Shown: positions 19,861 to 30,724, counted from the stretch's first letter. The stretch: 64,000 bases of DNA from Sphingobacterium daejeonense (GCF_901472535.1 NZ_LR590470.1:3038001-3102000), one strand, 5' to 3'. Notes: generated from the sequence alone by a model not told the origin. Numbers and translations are program-made.

Positions 19861-21312
19861 TTGTATTTTTTGGGCATGAGAATTAAAGCATTCAACCTAC
19901 TCATTATCCTTGTCTTATCTTGTTTTAGCATTGCTAATGCCCAGACAATTGATGAAGACAACAATAGAGCGGTATTTAATAGAATTGAGTTTTTCTTCAA
20001 TTCCAAACAAGCCGATTCAATTTATAATCTCGCTTCTGACGAGTTCAAAGAACAGATCAGCCGTGAAAAGATGAACAATACCATTGAGCAGTTATTTGAA
20101 CTAGGCAAGATTGAAAATGCTACGAAAACTGCCTTCGGAAAGGGAGTCGCTACTTATAAAGTAGAACTAGAATCAGCTACCTTAAGCATACTGCTTGGTA
20201 TTGATTCAACCATGCATTATTCAACTTTCTTGATTAAACCTTATGAGGCTGAGGAGAAACCTCAAAAAGAAGAGATTATCAGCAATGTTGAAGCAAAGAG
20301 TCCTTTGGATCTGTTTGTAGATTCAGTGGCCAGAAGCTACGCAAAAAATGGGAATGCACATTCATTGGCAGTAGCTGTCATTCATCAAAATAAGATCAAC
20401 ACCTTTTTTTATGGCGAAACAGCGCCAGGCAACAATTCACTTCCTGATGCAAATACCGTCTATGAAATAGGTTCTGTCACAAAAACTTTTACTGCAACTC
20501 TCCTTGCAGATCTAGTTAATAAAGGTGTTATAGGACTAGATGACAGCATTTCGAAATTCCTTCCTGATACGGTGGCACAAAATCCGGATATCCAAAAGAT
20601 AACTTTCAAAATGTTGGCGAATCATACCTCGGGCTTACCAAGGTTGGCTAGTAACTGGAATAAAGTACCGAAATTCAATGAAAAAGATCCTTATGCAGCT
20701 TATGACAAGAAAGCATTATTCGCTTTCTTAAAGGATTTTAAAGCTGAAAAAGAACCAGGCACAGAATACGAATACAGCAACCTGGGGTTTGGTTTATTAG
20801 GTGAGCTTCTGTCTACGATCACCAAAAAGCCCTACATGACTTTGGTGAAAGAAACAATACTAACTCCATTAGAGATGACCAATACTGGAGATAAATTAAA
20901 TCCTAAGAACAAAAACTTTGCTGCACCATTTTCAGAAAGTGGAGAGCAAGTTCCATTTTGGAACTTCCAAGCCATTGCAGGTGCTGGCGCATTAAAATCC
21001 ACGTTGAATGATCTTTTACGCTATACGATTGCACAATTAACCTTCCCTGAGAACGATGTGCAACGTGCAATGAATCTTACAAAACAATTCACATTCCTTG
21101 TTCCACCGAACAGTGACATTGGTTTAGCATGGCACATGAACATGTTGGATGGTGTGATCTATTATCATCATACCGGAGCAACCGAAGGTTCTAATGCATT
21201 CGTAGGGTTTGTTCCTGACGAAAAATCGGTAGTTATCATGCTTTCTAATTCTAGCAATCAATTAGGGAAAATTGGAACGCAGCTACTTGAAAAAGTTTTG
21301 ACCACAAAATAA
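19861..21312 (+). CDS. Serine hydrolase, beta-lactamase (class C / AmpH-like) family, with DUF3887-type N-domain
   Basis: Exported hydrolase, probably acting on peptidoglycan peptides or related D-amino-acid esters. The likely start is the internal ATG at 19876 (MRIKAFNLLIILVLS), giving a signal peptide ending near SIANAQ. Residues about 25-125 resemble DUF3887 (FNSKQADSIYNLASDEFKEQIS). The beta-lactamase domain has S-x-x-K in YEIGSVTKTFTAT, the YSN motif in YEYSNLGFGLLGEL, and HTGATEG in place of KTG. It begins 6 bp after the LytTR gene, so it is probably co-transcribed and may be the output of the two-component system. Confidence 0.88.
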   Translation: MYFLGMRIKAFNLLIILVLSCFSIANAQTIDEDNNRAVFNRIEFFFNSKQADSIYNLASDEFKEQISREKMNNTIEQLFELGKIENATKTAFGKGVATYKVELESATLSILLGIDSTMHYSTFLIKPYEAEEKPQKEEIISNVEAKSPLDLFVDSVARSYAKNGNAHSLAVAVIHQNKINTFFYGETAPGNNSLPDANTVYEIGSVTKTFTATLLADLVNKGVIGLDDSISKFLPDTVAQNPDIQKITFKMLANHTSGLPRLASNWNKVPKFNEKDPYAAYDKKALFAFLKDFKAEKEPGTEYEYSNLGFGLLGELLSTITKKPYMTLVKETILTPLEMTNTGDKLNPKNKNFAAPFSESGEQVPFWNFQAIAGAGALKSTLNDLLRYTIAQLTFPENDVQRAMNLTKQFTFLVPPNSDIGLAWHMNMLDGVIYYHHTGATEGSNAFVGFVPDEKSVVIMLSNSSNQLGKIGTQLLEKVLTTK

Positions 21313-21320
21313 ATTGAAAA

Positions 21321-21349
21321 GGGGAGATTCCCATGCTGGTTATCTCCCC
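21321..21349 (+). terminator. Terminator of the LiaF-like/LytS/LytTR/hydrolase unit
   Basis: Stem GGGGAGAT / ATCTCCCC with a 13-nt loop, 8 bp after the hydrolase stop. The following T content is modest. Confidence 0.65.
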
Positions 21350-21365
21350 TGTTTCACTGTTTAGT

Positions 21366-21430
21366 TCTTCTCTTTCATGGACAAGAACCAATCGCTTTCC
21401 TTCGCATCGCTATCTTTCTCAGTGTATCAT
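21366..21430 (-). pseudogene. Possible C-terminal coding remnant
   Basis: On the minus strand a short stretch reads TEKDSDAKESDWFLSMKEKN and stop, with codon use like a real C-terminus, but an in-frame stop lies just upstream. It could be the tail of a small frameshifted gene or chance. I do not recognise it. Confidence 0.2.
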
Positions 21431-21522
21431 GACTGTAGGCTTACGCCATCCATTCAGATATGATGATCAAATCAACTTTCCGGAAAGGAATATACGGGTT
21501 TATTGTATGTGTGCAATTTTTG

Positions 21523-21906
21523 TTATACTTCTGCAATCAAATCAACCTCCAATTTATAACCATGACGTAATTCGGGTACTGGCACTACAGTTCTTGCCGG
21601 TTTATGTTTACCAATGTAATCGGCAAACAAAGCATTGAACTGCGGCCAGAAGCTGGCGTCACTTATATAAGCTGTCACTTTAACTATTTTCTGCAAACTA
21701 CTTGAAGAAGCAACCAGAATGTTTTCAATATTTTGAAACACTACATTAAACTGCCCTTCAAAATCGTCATCTTCATGATGTGTTCCATCAGAAGAAATTG
21801 GCAACTGCCCAGATATAAACAAGAAATGATTCGATACTATTGCCGTACTATAATGTCCATTTGGCTTCGGGAGTCTACTCCCTTGTAGTATTTTCATGTT
21901 AAACAA
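21523..21906 (-). CDS. RidA family (YjgF/UK114) protein
   Basis: 127 aa, or 124 from the second Met (MKILQGSRLP, 21897). RidA proteins deaminate reactive enamine/imine intermediates made by PLP enzymes. Conserved features are the GHYSTAIVSNHFLFISGQLP opening, FQNIENILVASSSSLQKIVKVTAYI, the substrate-binding Arg in KPARTVVPV, and ELRHGYKLEVDLIAEV, where the usual Glu near the end is kept. It lies next to, and probably with, the AraC-type regulator gene on the same strand. Confidence 0.9.
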   Translation of the reverse strand: MFNMKILQGSRLPKPNGHYSTAIVSNHFLFISGQLPISSDGTHHEDDDFEGQFNVVFQNIENILVASSSSLQKIVKVTAYISDASFWPQFNALFADYIGKHKPARTVVPVPELRHGYKLEVDLIAEV

Positions 21907-21974
21907 TTAAATTCAATCACTTCTTACAAATTAAACTCTTGCTGTATCCTTATAATAGAAGGATATTAGCACTT

Positions 21975-22427
21975 TCAGTTCTTTTGCAATTCCTTAGGCA
22001 AAAATCCGATCATCTGCCTAAAGTATCGAGTGAAATGACTTTGATCTGAAAATCCGCACAAGAAGGCGACTTCCGTCAAAGAGTGTGTGTTCAACTGGAT
22101 TAACTCCATTGCCCGAATCATCCGTATCTTTCTCTGATACAATAAAACCGTACTACCCGCATATTTCTCAAAATATTTGGATATTGTAACCTTATGGACT
22201 GAACATAGCCTTGCTAATTCGTCCAACGTGATGTGCTTGTTCCAGTTAGCTTGAATATAATCCTTCGCTATAGTTACCCAAGCAGGAAAATGAGTTAACA
22301 TAACCTCCTTTTGTGGACCATTGTTAAGAGACATAATCAATGATTCTACTGCTGAAAAAGCTTCCTCATCACGATAATTTAACTCCTTATAAATGTTAAT
22401 CATAAATAAATGTAATTCATCAACCAA
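21975..22427 (-). CDS. AraC family transcriptional regulator, short or 5'-damaged
   Basis: DNA-binding regulator. Residues about 50-150 form the AraC double helix-turn-helix (HITLDELARLCSVHKVTISKYFEKYAG, then LTEVAFLCGFSDQSHFTRYFRQMIGFLPKEL). A TTG at 22427 or an ATG at 22403 can start it, yet the frame stays open and coding-like upstream (LENCKGQLIYNL) to a stop with no ATG. One inserted base would join it to an ATG about 60 bp upstream. Typical AraC proteins have about 130 more N-terminal residues, so it may be truncated. It possibly regulates the adjacent ridA. Confidence 0.75.
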   Translation of the reverse strand: MVDELHLFMINIYKELNYRDEEAFSAVESLIMSLNNGPQKEVMLTHFPAWVTIAKDYIQANWNKHITLDELARLCSVHKVTISKYFEKYAGSTVLLYQRKIRMIRAMELIQLNTHSLTEVAFLCGFSDQSHFTRYFRQMIGFLPKELQKN

Positions 22428-22439
22428 ATTGTAAATTAA

Positions 22440-22898
22440 TTGGCCCTTACAATTTTCTAATATTGCTTATTGGCTGACATTCACAAAGACTATCATTTCG
22501 TGAAAATGTTTAATATAGGTTGAAAATAATTTTTAATAGCTAGCTCTTTAAGTTCTTCATAGGCCTTGTCAATTCTGACTATGACCCACCAACTTAACGT
22601 CTTTCTGAAACAGTTATTTCCCTAACCATTCCCGAAAACTAATTTGCTTCTAAAAACATTTCTGTAGAGCTATAATTTTTCCCATAAATTAAGCTCAAAC
22701 ATTAAACATCATTCATTAAACGGCTTTGTAGTCCTAGATTCCATATATCTTACTACCAATCAAGCACAGTTTTTTCTTTAAAAAACTGTTCGATACCGTA
22801 AATATAGGAAAACAATTAAATAAATAATATCACTTTGTTTTATTAAGATAATTTTAGAAATAAAAAGGAAAATCCTCTAATATTCCATATCTGCGCTA
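22440..22898. other. Gene-poor AT-rich gap with a degenerate ORF
   Basis: Between the AraC gene and the thioredoxin-like gene I see no intact gene. On the minus strand at about 22490-22610 there is a coding-like stretch (TLSWWVIVRIDKAYEELKEL) ending in a stop, probably a remnant of a lost or frameshifted gene. I do not recognise its family. No repeats or RNA genes are apparent. Confidence 0.35.
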
Positions 22899-23417
22899 TT
22901 ATTGCTGTTTTTTAAGGAAAGGAAGCAAGGAATTAACTTTATTTTCGCCATCAAATTGTTTGAGAATTTGTAGCGATTTAGCCTCATAAATATAGGTCGA
23001 CGGAAAATTTTTGGGATGGAAATTCAGAATGAATTCGCCTTCCGGATCATATAGGAATCTTACGCGTGAATCACTCTTCAAACCTTTTGCAAACATATTG
23101 ATATAACCATCCACCAATGCCTTTTCTTGCATCGAGATGAAGTAGAAATCTACATCTGGTCTTATTACATCTAGGGACTGAGCAATCCCCTGCCCTAATT
23201 CTTGGCAGTGCCCACAACCGGGATCAAACAAAACGAAGACTTGAGTATGTTCTTTATTGATGGAATCTGAGGTAACCTTCATCCCTGAATTCATATCGGT
23301 AAACTTTGAAAACGAGGGCATGATTTCAGGAACCTGAGCATTTAAAACACCAACAATTGTGAAAATTAAAATTATAGTTGAGATAAAATTTTTCATAATG
23401 CAATAAAATTGACTCAA
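22899..23417 (-). CDS. Exported thioredoxin-like protein with CGHC motif
   Basis: Likely starts at the second Met (MKNFISTIILIFTIVGVLNAQ, 23396), a signal peptide that places it in the periplasm; 165 aa. The redox motif is C-G-H-C in FVLFDPGCGHCQELGQG, as in protein disulfide isomerases, and the cis-Pro is in KNFPSTYIYEAK. It probably reduces or isomerises disulfides. It is divergent from purN, which starts 117 bp away. Confidence 0.8.
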   Translation of the reverse strand: MSQFYCIMKNFISTIILIFTIVGVLNAQVPEIMPSFSKFTDMNSGMKVTSDSINKEHTQVFVLFDPGCGHCQELGQGIAQSLDVIRPDVDFYFISMQEKALVDGYINMFAKGLKSDSRVRFLYDPEGEFILNFHPKNFPSTYIYEAKSLQILKQFDGENKVNSLLPFLKKQQ

Positions 23418-23486
23418 ATGAGCTTAAATCTAACAAAAAATGCCTCAAAGTACTCTTATTCTGGCCATTTATTGCAAAAAAACAGC

Positions 23487-23494
23487 TATATTTG
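23487..23494 (+). promoter_or_regulatory. -7 box of purN
   Basis: TATATTTG, exact TAnnTTTG, 40 bp before the GTG start. Confidence 0.55.
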
Positions 23495-23533
23495 CAGGAC
23501 AAGAAGGTTTAATATTTCAATTTATAACACACT

Positions 23534-24109
23534 GTGAAAAAGCGTATTGCTATTTTTGCTTCTGGTTCTGGATCGAATGCCCAAAAAATCATGGAGCATT
23601 TTAAATATTCTGACAGTGCCGAAGTTGCCTTAGTATTAAGTAATAACCCGGATGCATATGTCTTGCAACGTGCTGACAATTTTGAAATCCCAACCCATGT
23701 CTTTGACAAACACGACTTCTATCAAACTGATGAAATTGTAAACTTATTAAAGCGTTTGGAGATCGATCTTGTTGTCCTTGCAGGATTTCTATGGTTGGTA
23801 CCAGAAAGTCTTTTGAAAGCTTTCCCTAATAAAATCATTAATATTCACCCGGCCTTATTGCCTAAGTTTGGCGGAAAAGGAATGTATGGCGACCGAGTGC
23901 ATAAAGCTGTACTTGAAGCCGGAGAAGAAGAACATGGAATTACCATACACTTCGTGAACGAAAATTTTGACGAAGGTGAAATCATCCACCAAGCACGCTT
24001 CCGCATAGAACCAGGAGACACCATCGAAATCATAAAATTCAACGGCCAACAGCTCGAACATACCCACTATCCAAAAATTATTGAGAATCTGTTGAGGAAG
24101 TATAATTGA
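23534..24109 (+). CDS. purN: Phosphoribosylglycinamide formyltransferase
   Basis: Transfers formyl from 10-formyl-THF to GAR, step 3 of de novo purine synthesis. The 191 aa begin at GTG (VKKRIAIFASGSGSNAQKIMEHF, the phosphate-binding loop). The catalytic Asn-His pair is in IINIHPALLPKFGGKGMYGDRVH, and the Asp in HFVNENFDEGEII. The family's length is about 190-215, so it is complete. purH and purM lie 1.7 and 4 kb downstream on the same strand but as separate units. The gene ends directly at an AGACAAT heptamer array. Confidence 0.95.
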   Translation: MKKRIAIFASGSGSNAQKIMEHFKYSDSAEVALVLSNNPDAYVLQRADNFEIPTHVFDKHDFYQTDEIVNLLKRLEIDLVVLAGFLWLVPESLLKAFPNKIINIHPALLPKFGGKGMYGDRVHKAVLEAGEEEHGITIHFVNENFDEGEIIHQARFRIEPGDTIEIIKFNGQQLEHTHYPKIIENLLRKYN

Positions 24110-24453
24110 GACAATAGACAATAGACAATAGACAATAGACACAAGACATAAGAAAATAGATGGTCTGCTATTTAATGTTTTATTGATCAGGTGGTAATCT
24201 TCAGAAATAAATAGGTTGCTATTTAATGGTTTATTTATGAGGTGATTAAATTCAGAAATAAATAGTTTGCCTTTTAATGGTTTATAGTCCAGATCCTAGA
24301 CATTAGGAATAAATAGTTTGCCTTTTAATGGTTAATAGTTCAGGTCCTAGACATTAAAAATAGTTCGCTATCTCCTGGATTTATTTGCAATTCTACCATT
24401 TCTAATGTCTTATGTCTTATGTCTTATGTCTATATCTATACCCCTCATCTAGT
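24109..24453. repeat. Heptamer arrays in inverted orientation around a degenerate tandem repeat
   Basis: 24109-24159: seven AGACAAT-type units (AGACAAT four times, then AGACACA, AGACATA, AGAAAAT). 24402-24438: the inverse, TATGTCT repeated. Between them, four or five imperfect copies about 45-60 bp apart share AGTTTGCCTTTTAATGGTTTA or variants. No gene is seen. It fills the convergent gap between purN and the esterase gene. Confidence 0.85.
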
Positions 24454-25631
<1,178 letters not shown>

Positions 25632-25743
25632 CTTTAGTATTGTTTTTCGAATTGGTACTCCAATATACTAATAAATCGAATTCCATTTTAGTTTGGGTAC
25701 GCAATAATGTGATAATTTTCAGTAAAAACTTATTTTTAATTTT

Positions 25744-25751
25744 TATCTTTG
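25744..25751 (+). promoter_or_regulatory. -7 box of purH
   Basis: TATCTTTG, exact TAnnTTTG, 20 bp before the purH ATG, so the 5' UTR would be short. Confidence 0.55.
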
Positions 25752-25770
25752 CGGCTCCAAACAAAACACA

Positions 25771-27298
25771 ATGAATCATCCTGTTAAGATTAAAAATGCA
25801 TTGGTTTCAGTTTATTACAAAGATAACCTTGCACCACTAATTCAACTACTAAACAAATACGGAGTTACATTTTATTCCACTGGCGGTACTGAGTCATTTA
25901 TCCGCGACTTAGATATTCCTGTTGAGCGCGTTGAAGATTTAACTGGCTACCCATCCATTCTTGGTGGCCGTGTAAAAACATTGCATCCCAATGTTTTTGG
26001 TGGGATTTTGTCTCGTCGCCCATTAGCTGAAGACAAAAAACAAATTGAGGAATATAATATCCCTGAGATCGATTTAGTAATCGTAGATCTATATCCATTC
26101 GAAGAAACTGTTGCTTCAGGTGCTTCAGAACAAGATATAATCGAAAAAATTGATATTGGAGGAATTTCATTAATACGTGCTGCAGCAAAGAATTTCAATG
26201 ATGTAGTAATCATTTCTTCGAAAAATGACTACAAAGAATTGGAAGAGATACTAGCAGCTCAGGAAGGCTCAACGTCATTAGAACAACGTAAGTCCTTCGC
26301 CAAACGCGCGTTCAATACATCATCTCACTACGACACAGCAATCTTCAATTATTTCAATCAAGAAGAGCCATTAGATGTTTTCAAACAATCTCAACAGCAA
26401 GCTCAAGTGTTGCGTTATGGAGAGAACCCTCATCAAAAAGGTGTTTTTTACGGAGACTTAGAAGGCATGTTCGACAAATTAAATGGAAAAGAACTTTCCT
26501 ACAACAATTTGGTTGATGTGGATGCTGCTGTTGCGATCATTGATGAGTTTGAAGAGCCTACATTCGCAATTTTAAAACATACAAATGCATGTGGAGTAGC
26601 GTCTCGTCCTACCATCAAAGCTGCTTGGGAAGCTGCATTAGCTTGCGATCCTGTATCTGCTTTTGGTGGTGTTTTGATTACCAATGGTGAAGTAGACAAA
26701 GAAACCGCTGAAGAAATCAACAACTTATTCTTTGAAGTTTTAATCGCTCCCTTCATATACTGAAGAAGCATTGCAAATTCTGACTGCTAAGAAAAACCGC
26801 ATTATTCTACGTCGCAAAGAGGTACAATTACCTACTCAACAGTTCAAAACCTTGTTAAATGGTGTTATCCTTCAAGACAAAGATAATACTGTTGAGGGTC
26901 CAGAACTTATGTCTGCAGTAACTGAGGTAAAACCTACTGAAGAACAATTAAAAGATTTATATTTTGCAAACAAAATTGTAAAACATACGAAATCAAACAC
27001 CATTGTTTTTGCTAAGGATGGTACATTAATCGCTTCAGGTGTAGGTCAAACTTCTCGTGTTGACGCATTAAAACAGGCTATTGAAAAAGCGCAGTCCTTT
27101 GGATTTGAAATCAATGGTAGTGTAATGGCTTCAGATGCATTCTTCCCTTTCCCTGATTGTGTTGAGATCGCTGGAAATGCTGGAGTAAAAGCTGTTTTAC
27201 AACCGGGTGGTTCTATTAAAGATCAATTGTCAATTGATATGGCTAATGAAAAAGGGGTTGCAATGGTAACAACTGGAGTTCGCCACTTCAAACATTAA
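25771..27298 (+). CDS. purH: Bifunctional AICAR formyltransferase / IMP cyclohydrolase (one frameshift)
   Basis: Last two steps of de novo IMP synthesis. The N-terminal MGS-like cyclohydrolase domain (VKIKNALVSVYYKDNLAPL, STGGTESFIRDL, GGRVKTLHPNVFGGIL) is followed by the AICARFT domain (LRYGENPHQKGVFYGDL, LKHTNACGVA, DPVSAFGGVL, MASDAFFPFPDCVE, VTTGVRHFKH). An extra C at 26749-26751 splits the frame after EVLIAP; the second half resumes at SYTEEALQILTAKK. Corrected length is 508 aa, normal for PurH. As an essential purine gene with one homopolymer lesion it is probably intact in the cell. Confidence 0.95.
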
Positions 27299-27316
27299 AA
27301 AATATTATTCAATATA

Positions 27317-27346
27317 AAGCTCTCAGTGTCACTGGGAGCTTTTTTT
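27317..27346 (+). terminator. Terminator of purH
   Basis: AAAGCTCTCAGT / ACTGGGAGCTTT (one wobble) and a T-run, 18 bp after the stop. Confidence 0.9.
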
Positions 27347-27408
27347 ATGCTTCAATTTCTCCTTGGAATCGTTTTTGCAAGTAAACAGCAAATATTAAGC
27401 ATAATCAC

Positions 27409-28032
27409 ATGAGAAATCTAACTTTAATTACCCTGGGCTTGTTGATTTGCATTACATCATGTCAGGGAAACAGGAACCAAGAAACAAATACAGATTTAAT
27501 AGATTCTAATTCTGCTTTGGACAGCACTTTGGCAGACTCCACACTTGATGAAAATGCTGCTGACCCTACTTTGCTGATCCGTGAAAATTTTAACAGAATA
27601 AATGAAATAAAGAACTGGGATCGTATAGATTCGGCAGAAATCCATGAATCCACTGAAGGAGGGATCGCAAAATATTATACCAAAAACAGTAATTTAGAAT
27701 TGATTAAAGTCAGGAGTTTTGGAGAAGGGGGATTTTCATATCAAGATTTTTATTTAAAAGATGGCAAGCTTTCATTCATATTTGAAGAGGTTTACAATTA
27801 CAACACCCATATCATCGATCCAAAATTCGATATCTCAAAGACCAAGAAAGTTGATGAGGTAAGGTATTATTTTCATGGAGATAGTTTATTCAATCTTATA
27901 GCTACTGATAAGGAAAACGAGAAATACTTAAAGGAGAATAAGATAGAAACAGAAAAGAACATGACAAAACTGTTTGGAACCTTAATGCAGATTCAAGCTA
28001 ACAATTATAATCCTGCTGGCATTTCAGAATAA
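27409..28032 (+). CDS. Lipoprotein of unknown function
   Basis: 207 aa. The signal peptide with lipobox (LGLLICITSC, lipidated Cys at residue 18) is followed by a low-complexity Ser/Asp/Leu linker (about 25-50) and a soluble domain without motifs I recognise (RIDSAEIHESTEGGIAKYYTKN, FSYQDFYLKDGKLSFIFEEVYNY). It has the look of small Bacteroidota lipoproteins that read like beta-rich periplasmic domains. It lies between purH and purM as its own unit after the purH terminator. Confidence 0.7.
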   Translation: MRNLTLITLGLLICITSCQGNRNQETNTDLIDSNSALDSTLADSTLDENAADPTLLIRENFNRINEIKNWDRIDSAEIHESTEGGIAKYYTKNSNLELIKVRSFGEGGFSYQDFYLKDGKLSFIFEEVYNYNTHIIDPKFDISKTKKVDEVRYYFHGDSLFNLIATDKENEKYLKENKIETEKNMTKLFGTLMQIQANNYNPAGISE

Positions 28033-28072
28033 TAAGGCTCGAAAAACTTTCGCTATAATCAAGAGGTTTGCT

Positions 28073-28080
28073 TATTTTTG
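28073..28080 (+). promoter_or_regulatory. -7 box of purM
   Basis: TATTTTTG, exact TAnnTTTG, 8 bp before the ATG, so the transcript would be nearly leaderless. Confidence 0.5.
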
Positions 28081-28087
28081 CAGCAAG

Positions 28088-29268
28088 ATGTCAGATTTAA
28101 AATATAACCAACGAGGTGTATCCGCAGGGAAAGAGGATGTACACAACGCAATCAAAAACATTGATAAGGGTTTGTTCCCTAAAGCATTCTGTAAGATCGT
28201 TCCTGATATATTGGCTGGTGACGAGCAATATTGCAACATCATGCATGCAGATGGTGCTGGAACAAAATCTTCTTTAGCCTATGTTTATTGGAAAGAAACT
28301 GGTGACGCTTCAGTATGGCGCGGTATTGCACAAGATGCGATTATCATGAATCTTGACGATTTATTGTGTGTTGGGGCCATCGATAATATTATTCTTTCTT
28401 CAACTATTGGAAGAAATAAGAACCTTATTCCGGGGGAAGTTATCGCTGAAATCATTAATGGCACTGAAGAAATTTTTAGCTGACCTACGTGAGATGGGAA
28501 TCGGCATCTATTCAACTGGAGGTGAAACTGCAGATGTAGGCGACTTAGTTCGTACAATTATCGTTGACAGTACTGTTACCTGTAGGATGAAACGTGAAGA
28601 TGTTATTTCCAATCACAAAATCAAAGGTGGCAATGTAATAGTAGGTCTTGCCTCTTATGGTAAAGCTACCTATGAGAAAGAATACAATGGCGGAATGGGA
28701 TCTAATGGATTAACTTCAGCAAGACACGATGTGTTTAGCAAATATATTGCTGAAAAATATCCTGAAAGTTTTGACCCGGCAGTACCTTACGACTTGGTAT
28801 TTGCTGGAGGAAAAGCGTTAACAGACACCATCTTGACCGAAACTGGTGAAGAGGTAACTGCTGGAAAATTAGTACTTTCCCCTACCCCGTACGTATGCTC
28901 CTGTCATCAAACAAATCTTAGATAAATATCGTAATCAAATTGATGGCATGGTTCACTGCTCTGGCGGTGCTCAAACAAAGGTCTTGCATTTTGTAGACAA
29001 CGTACATGTCATTAAAGACAATCTATTCCCAATACCTCCGTTGTTCGAACTGATTCAGAAAGAATCAAACACGGACTGGCAAGAAATGTATAAAGTGTTC
29101 AATATGGGTCACCGTATGGAATTATATGTTCCTGAGGAGATTGCTGCTGATATTATCCAGATTTCAGAATCATTCGGTATACCAGCACAAGTTATAGGTC
29201 GAGTTGAGTCCTTTGACAAAAAACAAGTGACTATTCGTTCACCATATGGGGAATTTGTATACGAATAA
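28088..29268 (+). CDS. purM: Phosphoribosylformylglycinamidine cyclo-ligase (two frameshifts)
   Basis: AIR synthetase, step 5 of purine synthesis. The parts are NQRGVSAGKEDVHNAIKNI, MHADGAGTKSSLAYVYW, GIAQDAIIMNLDDLLCVGA, then GIGIYSTGGETADVGDLVRTI, GLASYGKATYE, GMGSNGLTSARHDV and the C-terminal CSGGAQTKVLHFVDN and FNMGHRMELYVPEE. An extra A at 28470-28472 and an extra C at 28885-28888 split it into three frames. Corrected length is 392 aa, the longer Bacteroidota form. Confidence 0.94.
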
Positions 29269-29270
29269 AT

Positions 29271-29735
29271 TTGGCAGTGAAAGGTAAAAAAACCATAGGT
29301 AGAACAGAAATCATTGACCTTCCAGAACTAGGTCTTTACAATATCCATGCTAAGATCGATACTGGAGCAGAGACCTCTGTTTTACATTGTGAAGACATGG
29401 AGGTTGTTAAAAAGGCTGGACACTTATATATTACCGCATTTATCCGCCCAAATGAAGACAGTGAAAAGACTTTAAAACTGACTTTCCCGGTTCATCGGGA
29501 ACGCACTGTTAAAAGTTCTTTTGGACAATCCGAGATACGCTATATCTTTTTGACCAAGATTCGTATGTTTAACGAGCTATATGATATCAAATTGTCCTTT
29601 AGAAACCGCTCTGCCATGTCCTACCCGATGTTATTGGGGCGAAATTTTATCACAGGGAAATTCTTGGTAGATGTGGCGAAAAAAAAATTTAGCAACGAAT
29701 ATCATATAAAACACATACATTCGTTATCTGTTTAA
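29271..29735 (+). CDS. RimB-like ATP-dependent zinc protease (RimK-associated aspartyl-protease fold)
   Basis: 154 aa, or 152 from the GTG at 29277; initiation at TTG 29271 overlaps nothing and starts 2 bp after purM. It has the retroviral-protease-like motif [21 protein letters not shown], and later [21 protein letters not shown]. The family (PF05618) is coupled with RimK and is thought to trim or cut glutamate tails. It lies 14 bp upstream of rimK, so both are probably translated from one mRNA, perhaps with purM. Confidence 0.85.
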   Translation: MAVKGKKTIGRTEIIDLPELGLYNIHAKIDTGAETSVLHCEDMEVVKKAGHLYITAFIRPNEDSEKTLKLTFPVHRERTVKSSFGQSEIRYIFLTKIRMFNELYDIKLSFRNRSAMSYPMLLGRNFITGKFLVDVAKKKFSNEYHIKHIHSLSV

Positions 29736-29749
29736 CAAAAAAAACAATT

Positions 29750-30685
29750 GTGAAAATAGCCGTATTATCGACGAACAAGTCATTATATTCTACCCGTAGA
29801 TTGGTAGAAGCTGCCGTTAACAGAGGTCATGAATGCGAAGTCATTGACCATGGTAAGTGTTATGTAGGCATACAACAAGGAAAACCTTCCATCCATTATA
29901 AAGGTCAAGATATTGCAGAAGTTGATGCTATAATCCCTAGGATAGGCTCTTCAGTAACATTTTATGGTTCTGCGATTGTCCGCCAGTTTGAGGTTATGGG
30001 CGTTATTTCAGCTAATCCATCCCAAGCAATCACACGCTCTAGGGATAAACTGAGATGTATGCAGATTCTTTCTGGTGCAGGCCTTGGATTACCTATTACG
30101 GGATTTGCCAGAACCGCATCCAATGTGGATGATTTGATTTCTATGGTTGGAGGAGCTCCTCTAGTCATCAAATTATTGGAAGGGACCCAAGGTATCGGTG
30201 TCGTATTGGCTGAAACTAAAAAAGCTGCATCCTCCGTAATCGAAGCGTTTTATGGTTTAGGAAACAATATCCTGATCCAAGAATATATCAAAGAAGCCAA
30301 AGGAACTGATATTCGTGCATTTGTAGTGGATGGAAAAGTTGTGGGCGCAATGAAACGAACCGCAAAAGAAGGAGAATTTAGATCTAACCTTCACCGTGGT
30401 GGAACAGCTGAAGTGGTAAAATTAACCAGAAATGAAAAAGAAACTGCCATCGCTGCCGCTAGGGCAATGGGATTAACAGTAGCAGGAGTAGATATGCTCC
30501 CTTCTGCTAGAGGACCACTGATCTTAGAAGTAAATTCTTCCCCCGGCCTTGAAGGAATAGAACAAGCAACTGGCAAAGATATCGCTGGAGAAATAATCAA
30601 ATACTTGGAAAGACAATATGAAGCCAAACAATTGGCCAAACCTGTCACTACAAGAAGAAAAATCAAGAAGGAAAGCAATTTGTAA
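29750..30685 (+). CDS. rimK: Alpha-L-glutamate ligase RimK (ribosomal protein S6 modification)
   Basis: ATP-grasp enzyme that adds glutamates to the C-terminus of ribosomal protein S6 or makes poly-glutamate. 311 aa from a GTG start. Order: pre-ATP-grasp ([22 protein letters not shown]), the [19 protein letters not shown] hinge, lysine and glycine loop in [39 protein letters not shown], and the metal-binding end [21 protein letters not shown]. An unusual basic tail ([12 protein letters not shown]) closes it. Paired with the RimB-like protease directly upstream. Confidence 0.93.
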   Translation: MKIAVLSTNKSLYSTRRLVEAAVNRGHECEVIDHGKCYVGIQQGKPSIHYKGQDIAEVDAIIPRIGSSVTFYGSAIVRQFEVMGVISANPSQAITRSRDKLRCMQILSGAGLGLPITGFARTASNVDDLISMVGGAPLVIKLLEGTQGIGVVLAETKKAASSVIEAFYGLGNNILIQEYIKEAKGTDIRAFVVDGKVVGAMKRTAKEGEFRSNLHRGGTAEVVKLTRNEKETAIAAARAMGLTVAGVDMLPSARGPLILEVNSSPGLEGIEQATGKDIAGEIIKYLERQYEAKQLAKPVTTRRKIKKESNL

Positions 30686-30724
30686 GTTAATAGGTTGGTG
30701 AGGAACACCAACCAATTAACTTAC
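30682..30724 (+). terminator. Long hairpin at the 3' end of rimK
   Basis: Arms GTAAGTTAAT-A-GGTTGGTG and complement around AGGAA, starting at the stop codon. No U-run follows, so it may be a stability or processing hairpin rather than a classical terminator. Confidence 0.6.

Noticed and set aside
21333..21638. 101-codon plus-strand ORF after the serine hydrolase
   Set aside because: Half of it lies antisense to ridA, it starts inside a terminator hairpin, and the composition is not protein-like.
26740..28890. Programmed ribosomal frameshifting in purH and purM
   Set aside because: No conserved slippery heptamer and stimulatory structure; the same type of lesion hits many unrelated genes, so sequencing error is simpler.
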